A stretch of DNA of 64,000 nucleotides from Kitasatospora setae KM-6054. Its GTDB lineage: Bacteria; Actinomycetota; Actinomycetes; Streptomycetales; Streptomycetaceae. The stretch spans positions 4,092,001 through 4,156,000 of the forward strand of contig NC_016109.1 of the NCBI RefSeq assembly GCF_000269985.1. Reading direction: 5' to 3'. The notes under the pieces were generated by a model. It was given only the letters and a program-made list of their open reading frames with translations. It ran no database searches and was not told where the DNA came from. How positions within the stretch are numbered: position 1 is the stretch's first letter; the number at the start of each line of letters is the position of its first letter. Shown one piece after another: positions 7,280 to 15,163 of the stretch. Position numbers and translations under genes: made by a program.

Positions 7280-8587
7280 TTACGGCTCCAGGCGGTGGGG
7301 TCCGCGGAAGAGGAAGGTGACTTCGCGGATGGTGGGGAGGCCCAGGAGCAGCATGAGGAGCCTGCCGAGGCCGAGGCCGAGGCCGCCGTGGGGCGGGGTG
7401 CCGAAGCGGAAGCAGTTCAGGTAGCCGGCGAGGGGCTCGGTCTCCATGCCCTTCTCGCGGGCCTGGGCGATGAGACGTTCGTGGCGGTGCTCGCGCTGGG
7501 CGCCGGTGGTGATCTCGACGCCCTTCCACAGCAGGTCGAAGGACTCGGTGACGGTGGGGTCGTCCTCGGGCCGCAGGTGGTAGAAGGGCCGGACCGAGGC
7601 GGGAAAGCGCGTCACGAACACGAACTCGTGCCCGGTCTCCTCCGCGACCAGGGCGCAGAGCCTGCGCTCGCCCTCGGGGTCGAGGTCGTCCTTGGCGCCC
7701 TCGGGGTCCCATCCGGTGGCCCGGAGCTTGGTGAGGGCGTCGGCCATGGTGAGGCGCGGGAACGGCGTCTCGGGGACCACGACTCGGGCGCCGAAGTGCT
7801 CGGTGACGGCGTCGCCGTGGCGCTCGGAGACCCGCCGGAGGACGCGCTGGAGGAGGCGTTCCTCGAAGGCCATGACGTCCTCGACGCCGTCGATCCAGGC
7901 GAGTTCGGCGTCGACGCCGGTGAACTCCGTGGCGTGGCGGGAGGTGAAGGACGGCTCGGCGCGGAAGACCGGGCCGATCTCGAAGACCTTGTCGATGCCG
8001 GCGGCGATGGCCATCTGCTTGTAGAACTGCGGGGACTGGGCGAGGTAGGCGGTGCGCTCGAAGTAGTCGACCTTGAACACCTCGGCTCCGGACTCGGAGG
8101 CGGTGCCCATCAGCTTGGGGGTGTGGAGCTCGGTGAAGCCCTCCTCGGCGGTGACCTCGCGCATGGCCTGCTCGACGGTGGTCTGCACCGCGAAGACCAG
8201 GTGCTGCGAGGGCCGGCGGATGTCGAGGAAGCGCCAGTCGAGTCGCTGGTCGAGGCCGGTGTGCTCGTCGATGGGCAGCTTCGGCTCGGCCGGGGAGACG
8301 ACCTCGACGCGCTCGGGGACGATCTCCAGGCCGCCGAGCTTGACCTGCGGGTTGCCGACGACCTTGCCGGTGATCTTCACGGCGGACTCGGCGGTGACGC
8401 GCTCGAAGGCGGCCTCGATCTCGTCGCCTTCGCCGCCCCGGGCGTGGGTGACCTGGATGAGGCCGGTGTGGTCGCGGACCAGCACGAACTGCATGCGCCG
8501 CTGGAGCCGGAGTGTGTTGATCCAGCCGTAGACGGTGACCGTCTCGTCGAGGTGGCTGGGCAGGTCTGCGACGAGGGTGCGCGTCAT
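7280..8587 (-). CDS. aspS: Archaeal-type aspartyl-tRNA synthetase, probably Asp-tRNA(Asn)
   Basis: 435-residue class II synthetase of the short archaeal/eukaryal AspRS type. OB-fold anticodon domain: about residues 1-110 (TVTVYGWINTLRLQRRMQFV). Motif 2 region: FRAEPSFTSRHATEFTGVDAEL. C-terminal motif 3: HGGLGLGLGRLLMLLLGL. It lacks the GAD insertion of bacterial AspRS, so it likely charges tRNA(Asn) or both tRNAs, feeding the GatCAB amidotransferase. Motif 3 has Gly rather than the usual acidic residue just before the invariant Arg. ATG 8587 follows AGGGAG at suitable spacing; upstream open frame to 9553 is not family-like. It stands alone, separated from the island by a gene-poor gap. Confidence 0.9.
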   Translation of the reverse strand: MTRTLVADLPSHLDETVTVYGWINTLRLQRRMQFVLVRDHTGLIQVTHARGGEGDEIEAAFERVTAESAVKITGKVVGNPQVKLGGLEIVPERVEVVSPAEPKLPIDEHTGLDQRLDWRFLDIRRPSQHLVFAVQTTVEQAMREVTAEEGFTELHTPKLMGTASESGAEVFKVDYFERTAYLAQSPQFYKQMAIAAGIDKVFEIGPVFRAEPSFTSRHATEFTGVDAELAWIDGVEDVMAFEERLLQRVLRRVSERHGDAVTEHFGARVVVPETPFPRLTMADALTKLRATGWDPEGAKDDLDPEGERRLCALVAEETGHEFVFVTRFPASVRPFYHLRPEDDPTVTESFDLLWKGVEITTGAQREHRHERLIAQAREKGMETEPLAGYLNCFRFGTPPHGGLGLGLGRLLMLLLGLPTIREVTFLFRGPHRLEP

Positions 8588-9092
8588 GGCTGGCAACTCC
8601 CTGGTTGCGGGCGCGTTGGTCGCGCCGATGGCGTCGGGCGGTAGACGGCCGCCCGGGGGGACTGGCTCACCGTAACCGAACCCGTCCCTCCGGTGCGGCC
8701 GAATTAAGCCGTTCGCGATCATGCGAGACCGAACGCACCTGAGGGGAAAGGGAGTTCGTAGCGGTCGATGATCTCGTGGAAGCCGACGTGGACATCGATC
8801 AGCCCGTCGAGGTCGTACCGGAACGGGGATGTCCGCCCGCTTGACGACGCACGGGGTGAGGACGGTCTGACCTTGCGGTCCTTCCCGGTCGCAGTCTCGT
8901 TCGTCCCCGTCCGGCGGGGTGCGGGAAAAGCCCTGGCTCCTTGGGCGACCGCCCGTTCGCCGGGTCGGCGAAATCCCGTTCCCGCGCCGTCGGCCGTCCG
9001 CCGCGCATTCTCCGTCCGCCGATTCGGGAGGGCCCGGGTCGGTGAAACCACGCGGGGGGGAGAGTGCGTGGGCGAAGTTACACTCACCGGCC
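8588..9092. other. No convincing gene between aspS and the PLD-like gene
   Basis: 505 bp between divergent genes. On the minus strand 8719-8836 reads FRYDLDGLIDVHVGFHEIID and on to FPSGAFGLA, which looks like a protein C-terminus, but nothing upstream forms a gene. This may be a remnant. The rest should hold the two promoters; none is clear. Confidence 0.4.
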
Positions 9093-10394
9093 ATGACGAA
9101 ATTCAACGCCCTCGCCGCGTCCGTCCTCGCGGCGGCCCTCGTGGTCGCCGTCGCGCCCGGTACCGCGGGGGCTGCGGCGAGCCCCGCGGCGAGCCCCGGG
9201 CCGCTGGTCACCACTGGTCCGGTCTTCAACGATCCGACCGACCCCGCCAAGCAGGAAGCGATATTCGGGTACCTCTCGCACCTGATCGACGGCGCGCTGC
9301 CCGGCTCGACCATCATGACCTCGCAGTGGGCGTTGAACTCCGACTGGCTGGCCGACCGGCTGTCCGCCGCGCACCTCCGCGGGGTGAACGTCCAGGTGCT
9401 GCTCGACCACACCAGCGTGGACACCCCGGCGGGCGCCCAGGCCCACGGCAGGCTCGTGACCGGGCTGGCGCAGGCGAGCAGCGCGACGTCATGGGTGCGC
9501 GTCTGCCCGCTGCACGAGGCGTGCCTGGCCAAGGACCCCAACCCGGCCGACACCTACTACAGCAACAACCACAACAAGTTCTGGCTGTTCTCCTCCACCA
9601 CCGGCAGTTCCACCGGCACCGTGCCGGTCGACAACGTGGTGGTGCAGACCTCGGCGAACCAGACGCCGTGGGACCGGCAGACGGCGTGGAACGACGCGAT
9701 GACCGTGGCCGGGAACGCGGACCTGTTCGACGACTACGCCGGCTACTTCGCCACCCTGAGCGCCGCCCAGCAGGGCCGCACTCCGCAGGTCGCCGACTAT
9801 CCGGTGGCGTACCAGGCCGGGCCCGCCAAGGTGTACTTCTTCCCGCGCGCCACCACCGACCCGATCGTCGACATCCTGAACACCGTCGCCACCCCGGTGA
9901 ACGGCCAGCCGGCCTGCTTCGGCAACTCGGCCGGCTACGGCACGACCGACGGGCGTACGGTGATCCGCGTCGCCATGCACCACATCAGCCGCATCGAGGT
10001 GGCCAGGAAGCTCTGGGAGCTCGACAACGCCGGCTGCTACGTCGACGTCGTCTACCGCATGGTGGACACCATCGGGACGAGCGTCCTCACCCAGCTCACC
10101 CAGCCCACCCGGTACGGCGGGATCGCCCTGCACCAGCTGAACGACGACGTGGCCGGGCACACCGCGACCCACTCCAAGTACCTGCTGGTGGAGGGCGGCT
10201 ACAAGGGGCTGCCGAACCAGAAGATCGTCTGGACCGGCAGCCACACCTACACCTACATGGCGCTGACCTCGAACGACGAGGCGCTGCTCAAGTACGACGA
10301 CCCGGCCGTCCACGACGCCTACCGGTCGAACTTCTGGGCCCAGCGGGCCGCCGCCGACGCGCAGAACGCGCCCGCCGCCACGCCGTCGCCCTGA
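9093..10394 (+). CDS. Secreted phospholipase D-like protein
   Basis: 433 residues with a Sec signal peptide (MTKFNALAASVLAAALVVAV, cleavage near AGA-AAS around residue 28). Two PLD half-repeats are visible. The first HxK motif is NNHNKFWLF (H160, K162), followed by VVVQTSANQT; the second is THSKYLLVEGG followed by VWTGSHTYTYMAL. The canonical Asp of HxKxxxxD is replaced (Ser in the first, Glu in the second), so catalysis may differ from true phospholipases, though the His/Lys pairs remain. Exported and soluble. ATG 9093 was chosen because the signal peptide starts there; the 58 upstream open codons are not protein-like. Neighbours do not suggest a pathway. Confidence 0.85.
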   Translation: MTKFNALAASVLAAALVVAVAPGTAGAAASPAASPGPLVTTGPVFNDPTDPAKQEAIFGYLSHLIDGALPGSTIMTSQWALNSDWLADRLSAAHLRGVNVQVLLDHTSVDTPAGAQAHGRLVTGLAQASSATSWVRVCPLHEACLAKDPNPADTYYSNNHNKFWLFSSTTGSSTGTVPVDNVVVQTSANQTPWDRQTAWNDAMTVAGNADLFDDYAGYFATLSAAQQGRTPQVADYPVAYQAGPAKVYFFPRATTDPIVDILNTVATPVNGQPACFGNSAGYGTTDGRTVIRVAMHHISRIEVARKLWELDNAGCYVDVVYRMVDTIGTSVLTQLTQPTRYGGIALHQLNDDVAGHTATHSKYLLVEGGYKGLPNQKIVWTGSHTYTYMALTSNDEALLKYDDPAVHDAYRSNFWAQRAAADAQNAPAATPSP

Positions 10395-10628
10395 CGGCGC
10401 TCCCCGGACGGCGGGTCGGCTGCGCGGGCCCGTCGTCCTGCTCCGCCGCGCACGCGTCTCCTCGCCGGGGCGACCCCGGCGGACACACGCCAGGAGCCGG
10501 CAGCCGGCAGCCGGGATGCCGGGGGCGGTCACGGCACGGCCGACGGCATGGCGAACAGCCGCCTGGCGGACCGGTGCGGCGGTGCGGTGCCCGCCGCGCC
10601 TGGCGCGTGGTGGAGGTCCCCGGGACGA

Positions 10629-10850
10629 TCAGAGGTTGAACATCCCGCGGTAGGGCTCGGCGATGCGCTCCTGTCGTGATCCGAAGTCGACCAGGACGGC
10701 GCTGTCGCCCTCGACGCCGATGACCCGGCCGAGGCCGTAGGCGTCGTGGGTGACGCGGTCGCCGACGGCGAAGTGCTTGCGGGGCGCCTCGGCCTTGGCC
10801 TTGAAGGGGCTGGTGGGCAGGTGCCGGCGAACTGCTTCAGGCTTTTTCAT
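10629..10850 (-). CDS. Small CarD-like (SH3-type) conserved actinobacterial protein
   Basis: 73-residue protein MKKPEAVRRHLPTSPFKAKA... with a short beta-rich module FAVGDRVTHDAYGLGRVIGV followed by AVLVDFGSRQERI. The VGDRVTHxxYGLGRV pattern resembles the RNA-polymerase-interacting fold of CarD/TRCF N-termini. It is common in streptomycetes as a stand-alone protein of unknown function. The ATG at 10850 is preferred over a TTG one codon upstream. It lies divergent to the cold-shock gene across a 451-bp gap. Confidence 0.75.
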   Translation of the reverse strand: MKKPEAVRRHLPTSPFKAKAEAPRKHFAVGDRVTHDAYGLGRVIGVEGDSAVLVDFGSRQERIAEPYRGMFNL

Positions 10851-11118
10851 CAAGTCCAGTATGCGCCGTGGAGGGCGGGTGGCGCCCCCTCCGGGCCGTC
10901 ACAATTGCGGATGCCCGATATGTAGGGATGTGTCGAACGGCACTCCCGGCGGGGGCGCCCCCGGCCCGCCGCCCGCCGGTCCGCCCGCCGGGCCGGGTGC
11001 CGCAGCGGGCCGGACCAACCGCCGCGGGCCGCACGGGGGTTGGCGCACGGGCCGGGCCCGGGCCGGCGGACCGGGGGCGGCGGCCGCCGAAACCCGGGGG
11101 GAAATGTCCCCCCGCTGC

Positions 11119-11301
11119 GGACTCCGGGCTGCTACAGTCGAAGAAGTTGCAGTAGTGGTTCCCATGAACTTTGTGTGCGCCTGCTGATGTATCGCGGGCG
11201 CATTTCTGTTTTCCGGACGTTTTCCGGGCGGGTGCTCATCACGGTGACTCGGTCCCCGTAACGTGCGGGTTCCGGAAGGTCCCTTGAAGGAGATTTTTTA
11301 C
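11119..11301 (+). promoter_or_regulatory. Long leader of the cold-shock gene
   Basis: Upstream of csp the sequence changes sharply from very GC-rich to mixed composition. TTGCAG (about 11144) followed by CCCATGAACTTTGTG is a plausible promoter region. The transcript would then carry a leader of 100 nt or more ending in AAGGAG-ATTTTTTAC-ATG. Long leaders are typical for cold-shock genes. Transcription start not determined. Confidence 0.4.
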
Positions 11302-11505
11302 ATGGCTAATGGCACTGTGAAGTGGTTCAACGCGGAAAAGGGCTTCGGCTTCATCGAGCAGGACGGCGGCGGTCCGGACGTGTTCGCCCACTACTCGAAC
11401 ATCAACGCCTCCGGCTTCCGCGAGCTGCTTGAGGGCCAGAAGGTCGAGTTCGACGTCACGCAGGGCCAGAAGGGCCCGCAGGCGGAGAACATTCGCCCGC
11501 TGTAG
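11302..11505 (+). CDS. Cold-shock protein (CspA family)
   Basis: 67-residue single-domain OB-fold RNA chaperone. RNP1 is KGFGFIEQ (15-22) and RNP2 is DVFAHYSNI. It begins MANGTVKWFNAEKGFGF, typical of streptomycete Csp/ScoF proteins. AAGGAG precedes the ATG, and an AT-rich ATTTTTTAC lies between, unusual in this genome and suited to high expression. A strong hairpin follows at 11537. Confidence 0.97.
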   Translation: MANGTVKWFNAEKGFGFIEQDGGGPDVFAHYSNINASGFRELLEGQKVEFDVTQGQKGPQAENIRPL

Positions 11506-11536
11506 TTCCCACTGCCACGGCTCACGCCTGGCAGCG

Positions 11537-11577
11537 AGGGGCCCGCGCCGCGCACCTGGTGCCCGGCGCGGGCCCCT
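11537..11577 (+). terminator. Hairpin terminator after csp
   Basis: AGGGGCCCGCGCCG (11537-11550) pairs perfectly with CGGCGCGGGCCCCT (11564-11577). No U-tract follows, as usual in streptomycetes. Confidence 0.75.
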
Positions 11578-11582
11578 CGGCT

Positions 11583-11700
11583 TTGCCCCGCGCACGCGCG
11601 TCGCGTCGCGCACCGGTCTGCCCCGCGCACGCGCGTCGCGTCGCGCACCGCACCGCGTACCGCACGCACATCGCGTACCGCGTACCGCCCACGCGCCTCG
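11583..11700. repeat. GC-rich tandem repeats before the helicase
   Basis: A unit of about 32 bp beginning TGCCCCGCGCACGCGCGTCG occurs twice (11583 and 11619), followed by degenerate CGCGTACCGC runs. This is probably part of the helicase leader. Confidence 0.6.
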
Positions 11701-11730
11701 GGCGCGCCCGCTCCGAGGAGGGCCCTCCGC

Positions 11731-13194
11731 ATGAACCGCTCCAGCCGCTCCCCGCGCCGACGCCACGGTTCCGGCCCCGGCTCCGCACCGGGCGGCGGGG
11801 CGGGATCCGCCTCCCGGCAGGAGTTCGCGGTGCCCGTGAGCACCGTGCCCGCGCTGCCCCCCGTCGACTCGTTCGAGGAACTGGAGCTGCCCGGGGGCCT
11901 GTTGACCATCCTGGCGCGGCGCGGCGTCACCAGCCCCTTCCCGATCCAGGCCGCGACGCTGCCGAACTCGCTGGCCGGCCGCGACGTGCTGGGACGGGGC
12001 CGGACCGGCTCCGGCAAGACGCTCGCGTTCGGCCTCGCCGTGCTGGCCCGCACCACCGGGCAGCAGGCCGAGCCGCGGCAGCCGCTCGCGCTGGTCCTGG
12101 TGCCCACCCGCGAACTCGCCCAGCAGGTCACCGAGGCCCTCACCCCGTACGCCCACGCGGCGAAGCTGCGGATGGCCACCGTGGTCGGCGGGGTGCCGGT
12201 GCGCCGCCAGGCGCAGGTGCTCAACCGCGGGGCGGAGATCGTGGTCGCCACTCCCGGCCGGCTGGGGGACCTGATCGAGCGCAGGCTCTGCCGGCTGGAC
12301 CGGGTCGCCGTCACCGTCCTCGACGAGGCCGACCAGATGACCGACATGGGCTTCCTGCCCGACGTCACCGCGCTGCTGGAGCAGGTCGCCGAGGGCGGGC
12401 AGACGATGCTGTTCTCCGCCACCCTGGACCGCAACGTCGACAGCCTGGTGCGGCGCTTCCTGAAGGACCCGGTCACCCACTCGGTGGACCCCTCGGCGGG
12501 GGCGGTCGGCACGATGGAGCACCACGTGCTGCACGTGCGGGGCGCCGACAAGGACGCCACGATCGCCCACATCGCCTCCCGCGACGGCCGGGTGATCATG
12601 TTCACCGACACCAAGCACGGCGCGGACCGCCTGGTCGCGGCCCTGCTCGCGAACGGCGTGAAGGCCGCGGCCCTGCACGGCGGCAAGTCCCAGCCGCAGC
12701 GCACCCGCACCCTGGAGCAGTTCCGCGGCGGCCTGGTGGACGCCCTCGTCGCGACCGACGTCGCCGCCCGCGGCATCCACGTCGACGGCCTCGACCTCGT
12801 CGTCAACCTCGACCCGCCCGCCGACCACAAGGACTACCTGCACCGCGGCGGACGCACCGCGCGGGCCGGCGAGTCCGGCACCGTGGTCACCCTGGTCCTC
12901 CCCAACCAGCGCCGCGGCACGGCCCGGATGCTGGCCACCGCCGGCATCACCCCCGTCACCACCGAGGTCCGGGCCGGCGGCGCGGACCTCACCCGGATCA
13001 CCGGCGCCCGCATCCCCACCGGCGTCCCCGTCACCATCCCCGACCCGGTCGTCGAACGCCCCCGCCGCCCCCGCCCGACCGCCCGCACCCGCTACGGCCG
13101 CCCGGCCGCCCCGGGCCGCCCCCGCCCGGCCGCCAACGGCTCGGGCGGCACCGGCGGCGCAGGCGGCGCCGCGTCCCGGTCGCGCGGCGCGTAG
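11731..13194 (+). CDS. DEAD-box RNA helicase
   Basis: 487-residue ATP-dependent RNA helicase. The Q motif is near 70-73 (FPIQ), motif I is RTGSGKT (91-97), motif Ia PTRELAQQ (125-132), motif Ib TPGR (174-177), DEAD at 198-201, SAT at 229-231, and motif VI HRGGRTAR. The N-terminal 35 and C-terminal 60 residues are basic, low-complexity Arg/Gly/Pro tails that likely bind RNA. It lies just downstream of csp in the same direction, and csp-helicase pairs work together in RNA unwinding at low temperature. The strong hairpin between them suggests mostly separate transcription. Confidence 0.95.
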   Translation: MNRSSRSPRRRHGSGPGSAPGGGAGSASRQEFAVPVSTVPALPPVDSFEELELPGGLLTILARRGVTSPFPIQAATLPNSLAGRDVLGRGRTGSGKTLAFGLAVLARTTGQQAEPRQPLALVLVPTRELAQQVTEALTPYAHAAKLRMATVVGGVPVRRQAQVLNRGAEIVVATPGRLGDLIERRLCRLDRVAVTVLDEADQMTDMGFLPDVTALLEQVAEGGQTMLFSATLDRNVDSLVRRFLKDPVTHSVDPSAGAVGTMEHHVLHVRGADKDATIAHIASRDGRVIMFTDTKHGADRLVAALLANGVKAAALHGGKSQPQRTRTLEQFRGGLVDALVATDVAARGIHVDGLDLVVNLDPPADHKDYLHRGGRTARAGESGTVVTLVLPNQRRGTARMLATAGITPVTTEVRAGGADLTRITGARIPTGVPVTIPDPVVERPRRPRPTARTRYGRPAAPGRPRPAANGSGGTGGAGGAASRSRGA

Positions 13195-13219
13195 CGGCGA
13201 CGGCGGGGCGCCCCGCGGA

Positions 13220-13501
13220 TCAGGGGATCTGGCGGTAGATGTCGCCGCGGTGGCCGACGGTCAGGACCCAGACGATCAGCTGACCGTTCTCGACGGTGTA
13301 GACCACCCGGTGGTCGCCGACGCGGAGGCGCCATCGGGCCGCGTGCCCTTGGAGTGCCTTGAGGTCGAACGCCGCCGTGTCGCCGTCGTCCATCGCCTTT
13401 TGCAGTTCGGCGAGCCGACGCAGAATGCGCAGGGCTTCGGGGCGCTCGATCTTCAGCAGTTCCCGCTGAGCGCGCGCGGTGAAGCGCGTGACATGGCCCA
13501 T
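13220..13501 (-). CDS. RelE/ParE family toxin
   Basis: 93-residue toxin: begins MGHVTRFTARAQRELLKIER, with RILRRLAELQKAMDDGD, the central LKALQGHAARWRLRVGDHRV (W-R-L-R-V-G-D-x-R-V is diagnostic) and VLTVGHRGDIYR at the end. These are the RelE ribosome-dependent mRNA interferase marks. It starts 6 bp after the antitoxin gene and is complete. Confidence 0.93.
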   Translation of the reverse strand: MGHVTRFTARAQRELLKIERPEALRILRRLAELQKAMDDGDTAAFDLKALQGHAARWRLRVGDHRVVYTVENGQLIVWVLTVGHRGDIYRQIP

Positions 13502-13507
13502 CGGGCG

Positions 13508-13789
13508 TCAGTCCTGCTGGCTGCGGAGGAGTGCTGCCATCTCCTCCAGGGAGACGGAGCCCTGCAGGCCCTCCGCCTCGGCCTCGTCGGCGAGCCTGTT
13601 CAGCCACGCCTCCTCGGCGGCGTCCGCTATCCGGCAGAGGCGCCGGTACTCCTCGATGTCGACCACCACGGCCTCCTGCCTGCCGCGCCTGGTGATGATC
13701 GTCGGCGTCTCCTCGCGACGCGCCCGGTCGATGACGTCGGCGAGGTGGCCGCGGACCTCGGCCATGGACTCGATCACGGGCTCACTCAT
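13508..13789 (-). CDS. Phd/YefM family antitoxin
   Basis: 93-residue antitoxin paired with the RelE toxin at 13220. Sequence marks: AEVRGHLADVIDRARREETP, then IITRRGRQEAVVVDIEEYRRL, a canonical Phd/YefM DNA-binding domain, and a helical toxin-neutralising tail (AWLNRLADEAEAEGLQGSVS). It is first in the operon; palindromic sequence upstream suggests autoregulation. Confidence 0.93.
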   Translation of the reverse strand: MSEPVIESMAEVRGHLADVIDRARREETPTIITRRGRQEAVVVDIEEYRRLCRIADAAEEAWLNRLADEAEAEGLQGSVSLEEMAALLRSQQD

Positions 13790-13835
13790 GCCACGAATGT
13801 ATCAGATGCACTGGATGTAGCAGATGTACATCAAG
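13790..13835 (-). promoter_or_regulatory. TA promoter/operator region
   Basis: Contains a perfect 10-bp palindrome GATGTACATC (13823-13832) and related copies reading ACATCC, GCATCTG and GATACATT toward the antitoxin start. TACATT (minus strand, near 13802) is a plausible -10, leaving a very short or absent leader before the ATG at 13789. Confidence 0.45.
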
Positions 13836-13949
13836 GCGGCCCGCGATTGGCCGGCTCCGATGGACCAGCGACTGCGGCCCGGGCCCACCGATCCGGCAGG
13901 CCCGAACGGACCGCCGTGTTCCACCCGACCCGCCGTCACCGTCGCCCTG

Positions 13950-14012
13950 CCGGCCGCGGAGGCGCCGGTACTCCTCGACGTCGATCATCATGGCCCGCTG
14001 CTTGCCGCGCCC
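13950..14012 (-). pseudogene. Fragment of a second Phd/YefM antitoxin gene
   Basis: The minus strand reads GRGKQRAMMIDVEEYRRLRG, matching RRGRQEAVVVDIEEYRRLCR of the intact antitoxin at 13508; the DNA is also similar to about 13640-13695. Only about 20 codons remain, overlapping the 3' end of the MerR gene in another frame. Likely debris from duplication or recombination. Confidence 0.6.
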
Positions 14013-14383
14013 GGCCCATCGGCCAGTCGGTCGCGGAAGGTCGGGCACTCGACGATGTCCGGTCGTCCGCAGCGCAGGGCGTGGGCGAGGAGTCGTTCGG
14101 CGTGGTCGAGGTCGGCGCGGCGGCGGTCGATCTCGGCGAGTTTGGCGCGGATCATCGCCTGCCGGTGCGGCCGCTCGCGTTGGAACTCGGCGACCTCGGC
14201 CAGGCTCAGGCCGGCCCGCTGGAAGGTGCGGAGCAGGACGATCCGCTCGGCGGCCCGCGGCGGGTAGCGGCGCTGGCCGCCCTGGCGCTCGGGGGCGGGC
14301 AGCAGGCCGTGGCGCTCCCAGAAGCGGATCGCGGACGCGGGGACGCCGGTGGCGGCGGCGAGTTGGCCGATGGTCAGGCGCAC
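13988..14383 (-). CDS. MerR family transcriptional regulator
   Basis: 131-residue one-component regulator. The winged helix is at residues 1-70 (MRLTIGQLAAATGVPASAIR, then WERHGLLP, GGQRRYPPRAAERI), followed by the dimerisation helix (RQAMIRAKLAEIDRRRADLDHAERLL). A cysteine pair (C104 in ALRC and C111 in IVEC) could bind metal or sense redox, as in SoxR/ZntR-type proteins. GTG 14383 has GGAGGAG upstream. It is divergent from the aldolase cluster with a MerR-like operator between, so it probably controls that cluster. Confidence 0.88.
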   Translation of the reverse strand: MRLTIGQLAAATGVPASAIRFWERHGLLPAPERQGGQRRYPPRAAERIVLLRTFQRAGLSLAEVAEFQRERPHRQAMIRAKLAEIDRRRADLDHAERLLAHALRCGRPDIVECPTFRDRLADGPGAASSGP

Positions 14384-14407
14384 GGGGCTCTCCTCCCGGG
14401 GCGGTGC

Positions 14408-14427
14408 TTGACTTGAACCCTAGTTCA
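14408..14427 (+). promoter_or_regulatory. MerR-type operator
   Basis: TTGACT (14408-14413) is followed by the perfect inverted repeat TGAAC-CCTA-GTTCA (14414-14427). Dyads of this form placed behind a -35 hexamer are typical for MerR-regulated promoters. It lies in the divergent region between the MerR gene and the aldolase gene. Confidence 0.6.
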
Positions 14428-14494
14428 CGTCGCAGAGTGGCCGTCAGCTGCGGCGGAGGCGAACCGGCCACCGCCACGAGGGAGTCGGGGTCCT

Positions 14495-15163
14495 GTGATG
14501 ACGGATGCGACGGGCCGGCGGAGCCGGGCGGACGGGCTGGTCGAGGCGGCCCGGGAGCTCTTCGCGGCGGGGGTGATGTCGCACTCCGGGCACGCCAACC
14601 TGAGCGCCCGGATCGACGGCGACCGCTTCCTGCTGACCCCGGGGTACGTACGCGGCCTGACGGCCGGGCAGTTGGCGGTGGTCGGGCTCGACGGGCGGCT
14701 GCTGGAGGGCGAACTGCGGTCGGTCAGCGCCGAGATCACCACCATGCACGCCGCCGTCTACCGGGCCCGGCCCGGGGTCGGCGCGGTCGTGCACACCCAC
14801 TCGCCCGCCACGACCGCCTTCGCGGTGGCGCACCGGCCGCTGCCCTGCCGCACCGAGCCGATGCTGCGCTTCGGGCAGCCCGAGGAGGTGCCGGTGGTGC
14901 CCTGGGGGCCGCGCGGGTCGGACGTGTCGGTGCGGGGCATCGCGGACGTGCTGGAGCGGCGTCCGACCACCTCGGCGGTGCTGCTGGCCAACCACGGGCC
15001 GCTGGTGTTCGGCCCGGACCCGGACGCGGCCTGGCGGCTGGTGGTCGCGATCGAGGAGAGCGCCGAGGCCGAGCTGGCCGCCGCCGCGATCGGCGGGGCG
15101 GTGGACTTCCCGCCCGGCGCGCTGGCGGACGTCCGGGCCTCGATCGCCCGGGCCGCGTCGTGA
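14495..15163 (+). CDS. Class II aldolase/adducin family protein
   Basis: 222-residue zinc-dependent aldolase-fold protein (L-fuculose/L-ribulose-phosphate aldolase family). Visible marks: GVMSHSGHANLSARI (the G-N-x-S region), the proton-relay VSAEITTMHAAVYRARP, the zinc-binding pair HTHSP, and LLANHGPLVFG with the third zinc His. The exact substrate cannot be told. GTG 14495 has GAGGGAG at good spacing, with ATG 14498 as alternative. Its stop overlaps the next gene (GTGA), so the two are translationally coupled. Confidence 0.88.
   Translation: MMTDATGRRSRADGLVEAARELFAAGVMSHSGHANLSARIDGDRFLLTPGYVRGLTAGQLAVVGLDGRLLEGELRSVSAEITTMHAAVYRARPGVGAVVHTHSPATTAFAVAHRPLPCRTEPMLRFGQPEEVPVVPWGPRGSDVSVRGIADVLERRPTTSAVLLANHGPLVFGPDPDAAWRLVVAIEESAEAELAAAAIGGAVDFPPGALADVRASIARAAS

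Noticed and set aside
6837..7424. Possible gene right of the island
   Set aside because: No ribosome site, low-quality composition and no motif; it runs into the antisense of aspS.
7169..8644. Plus-strand open frame of about 490 codons opposite aspS
   Set aside because: Shadow of aspS; composition (Gly/Leu/Asp/Val rich, no motif) is typical of antisense frames.
8719..9087. Minus-strand open frame upstream of aspS
   Set aside because: Only the last 40 codons look protein-like; the remainder is Arg/Pro/Thr low complexity without a start signal, so not called as a gene.
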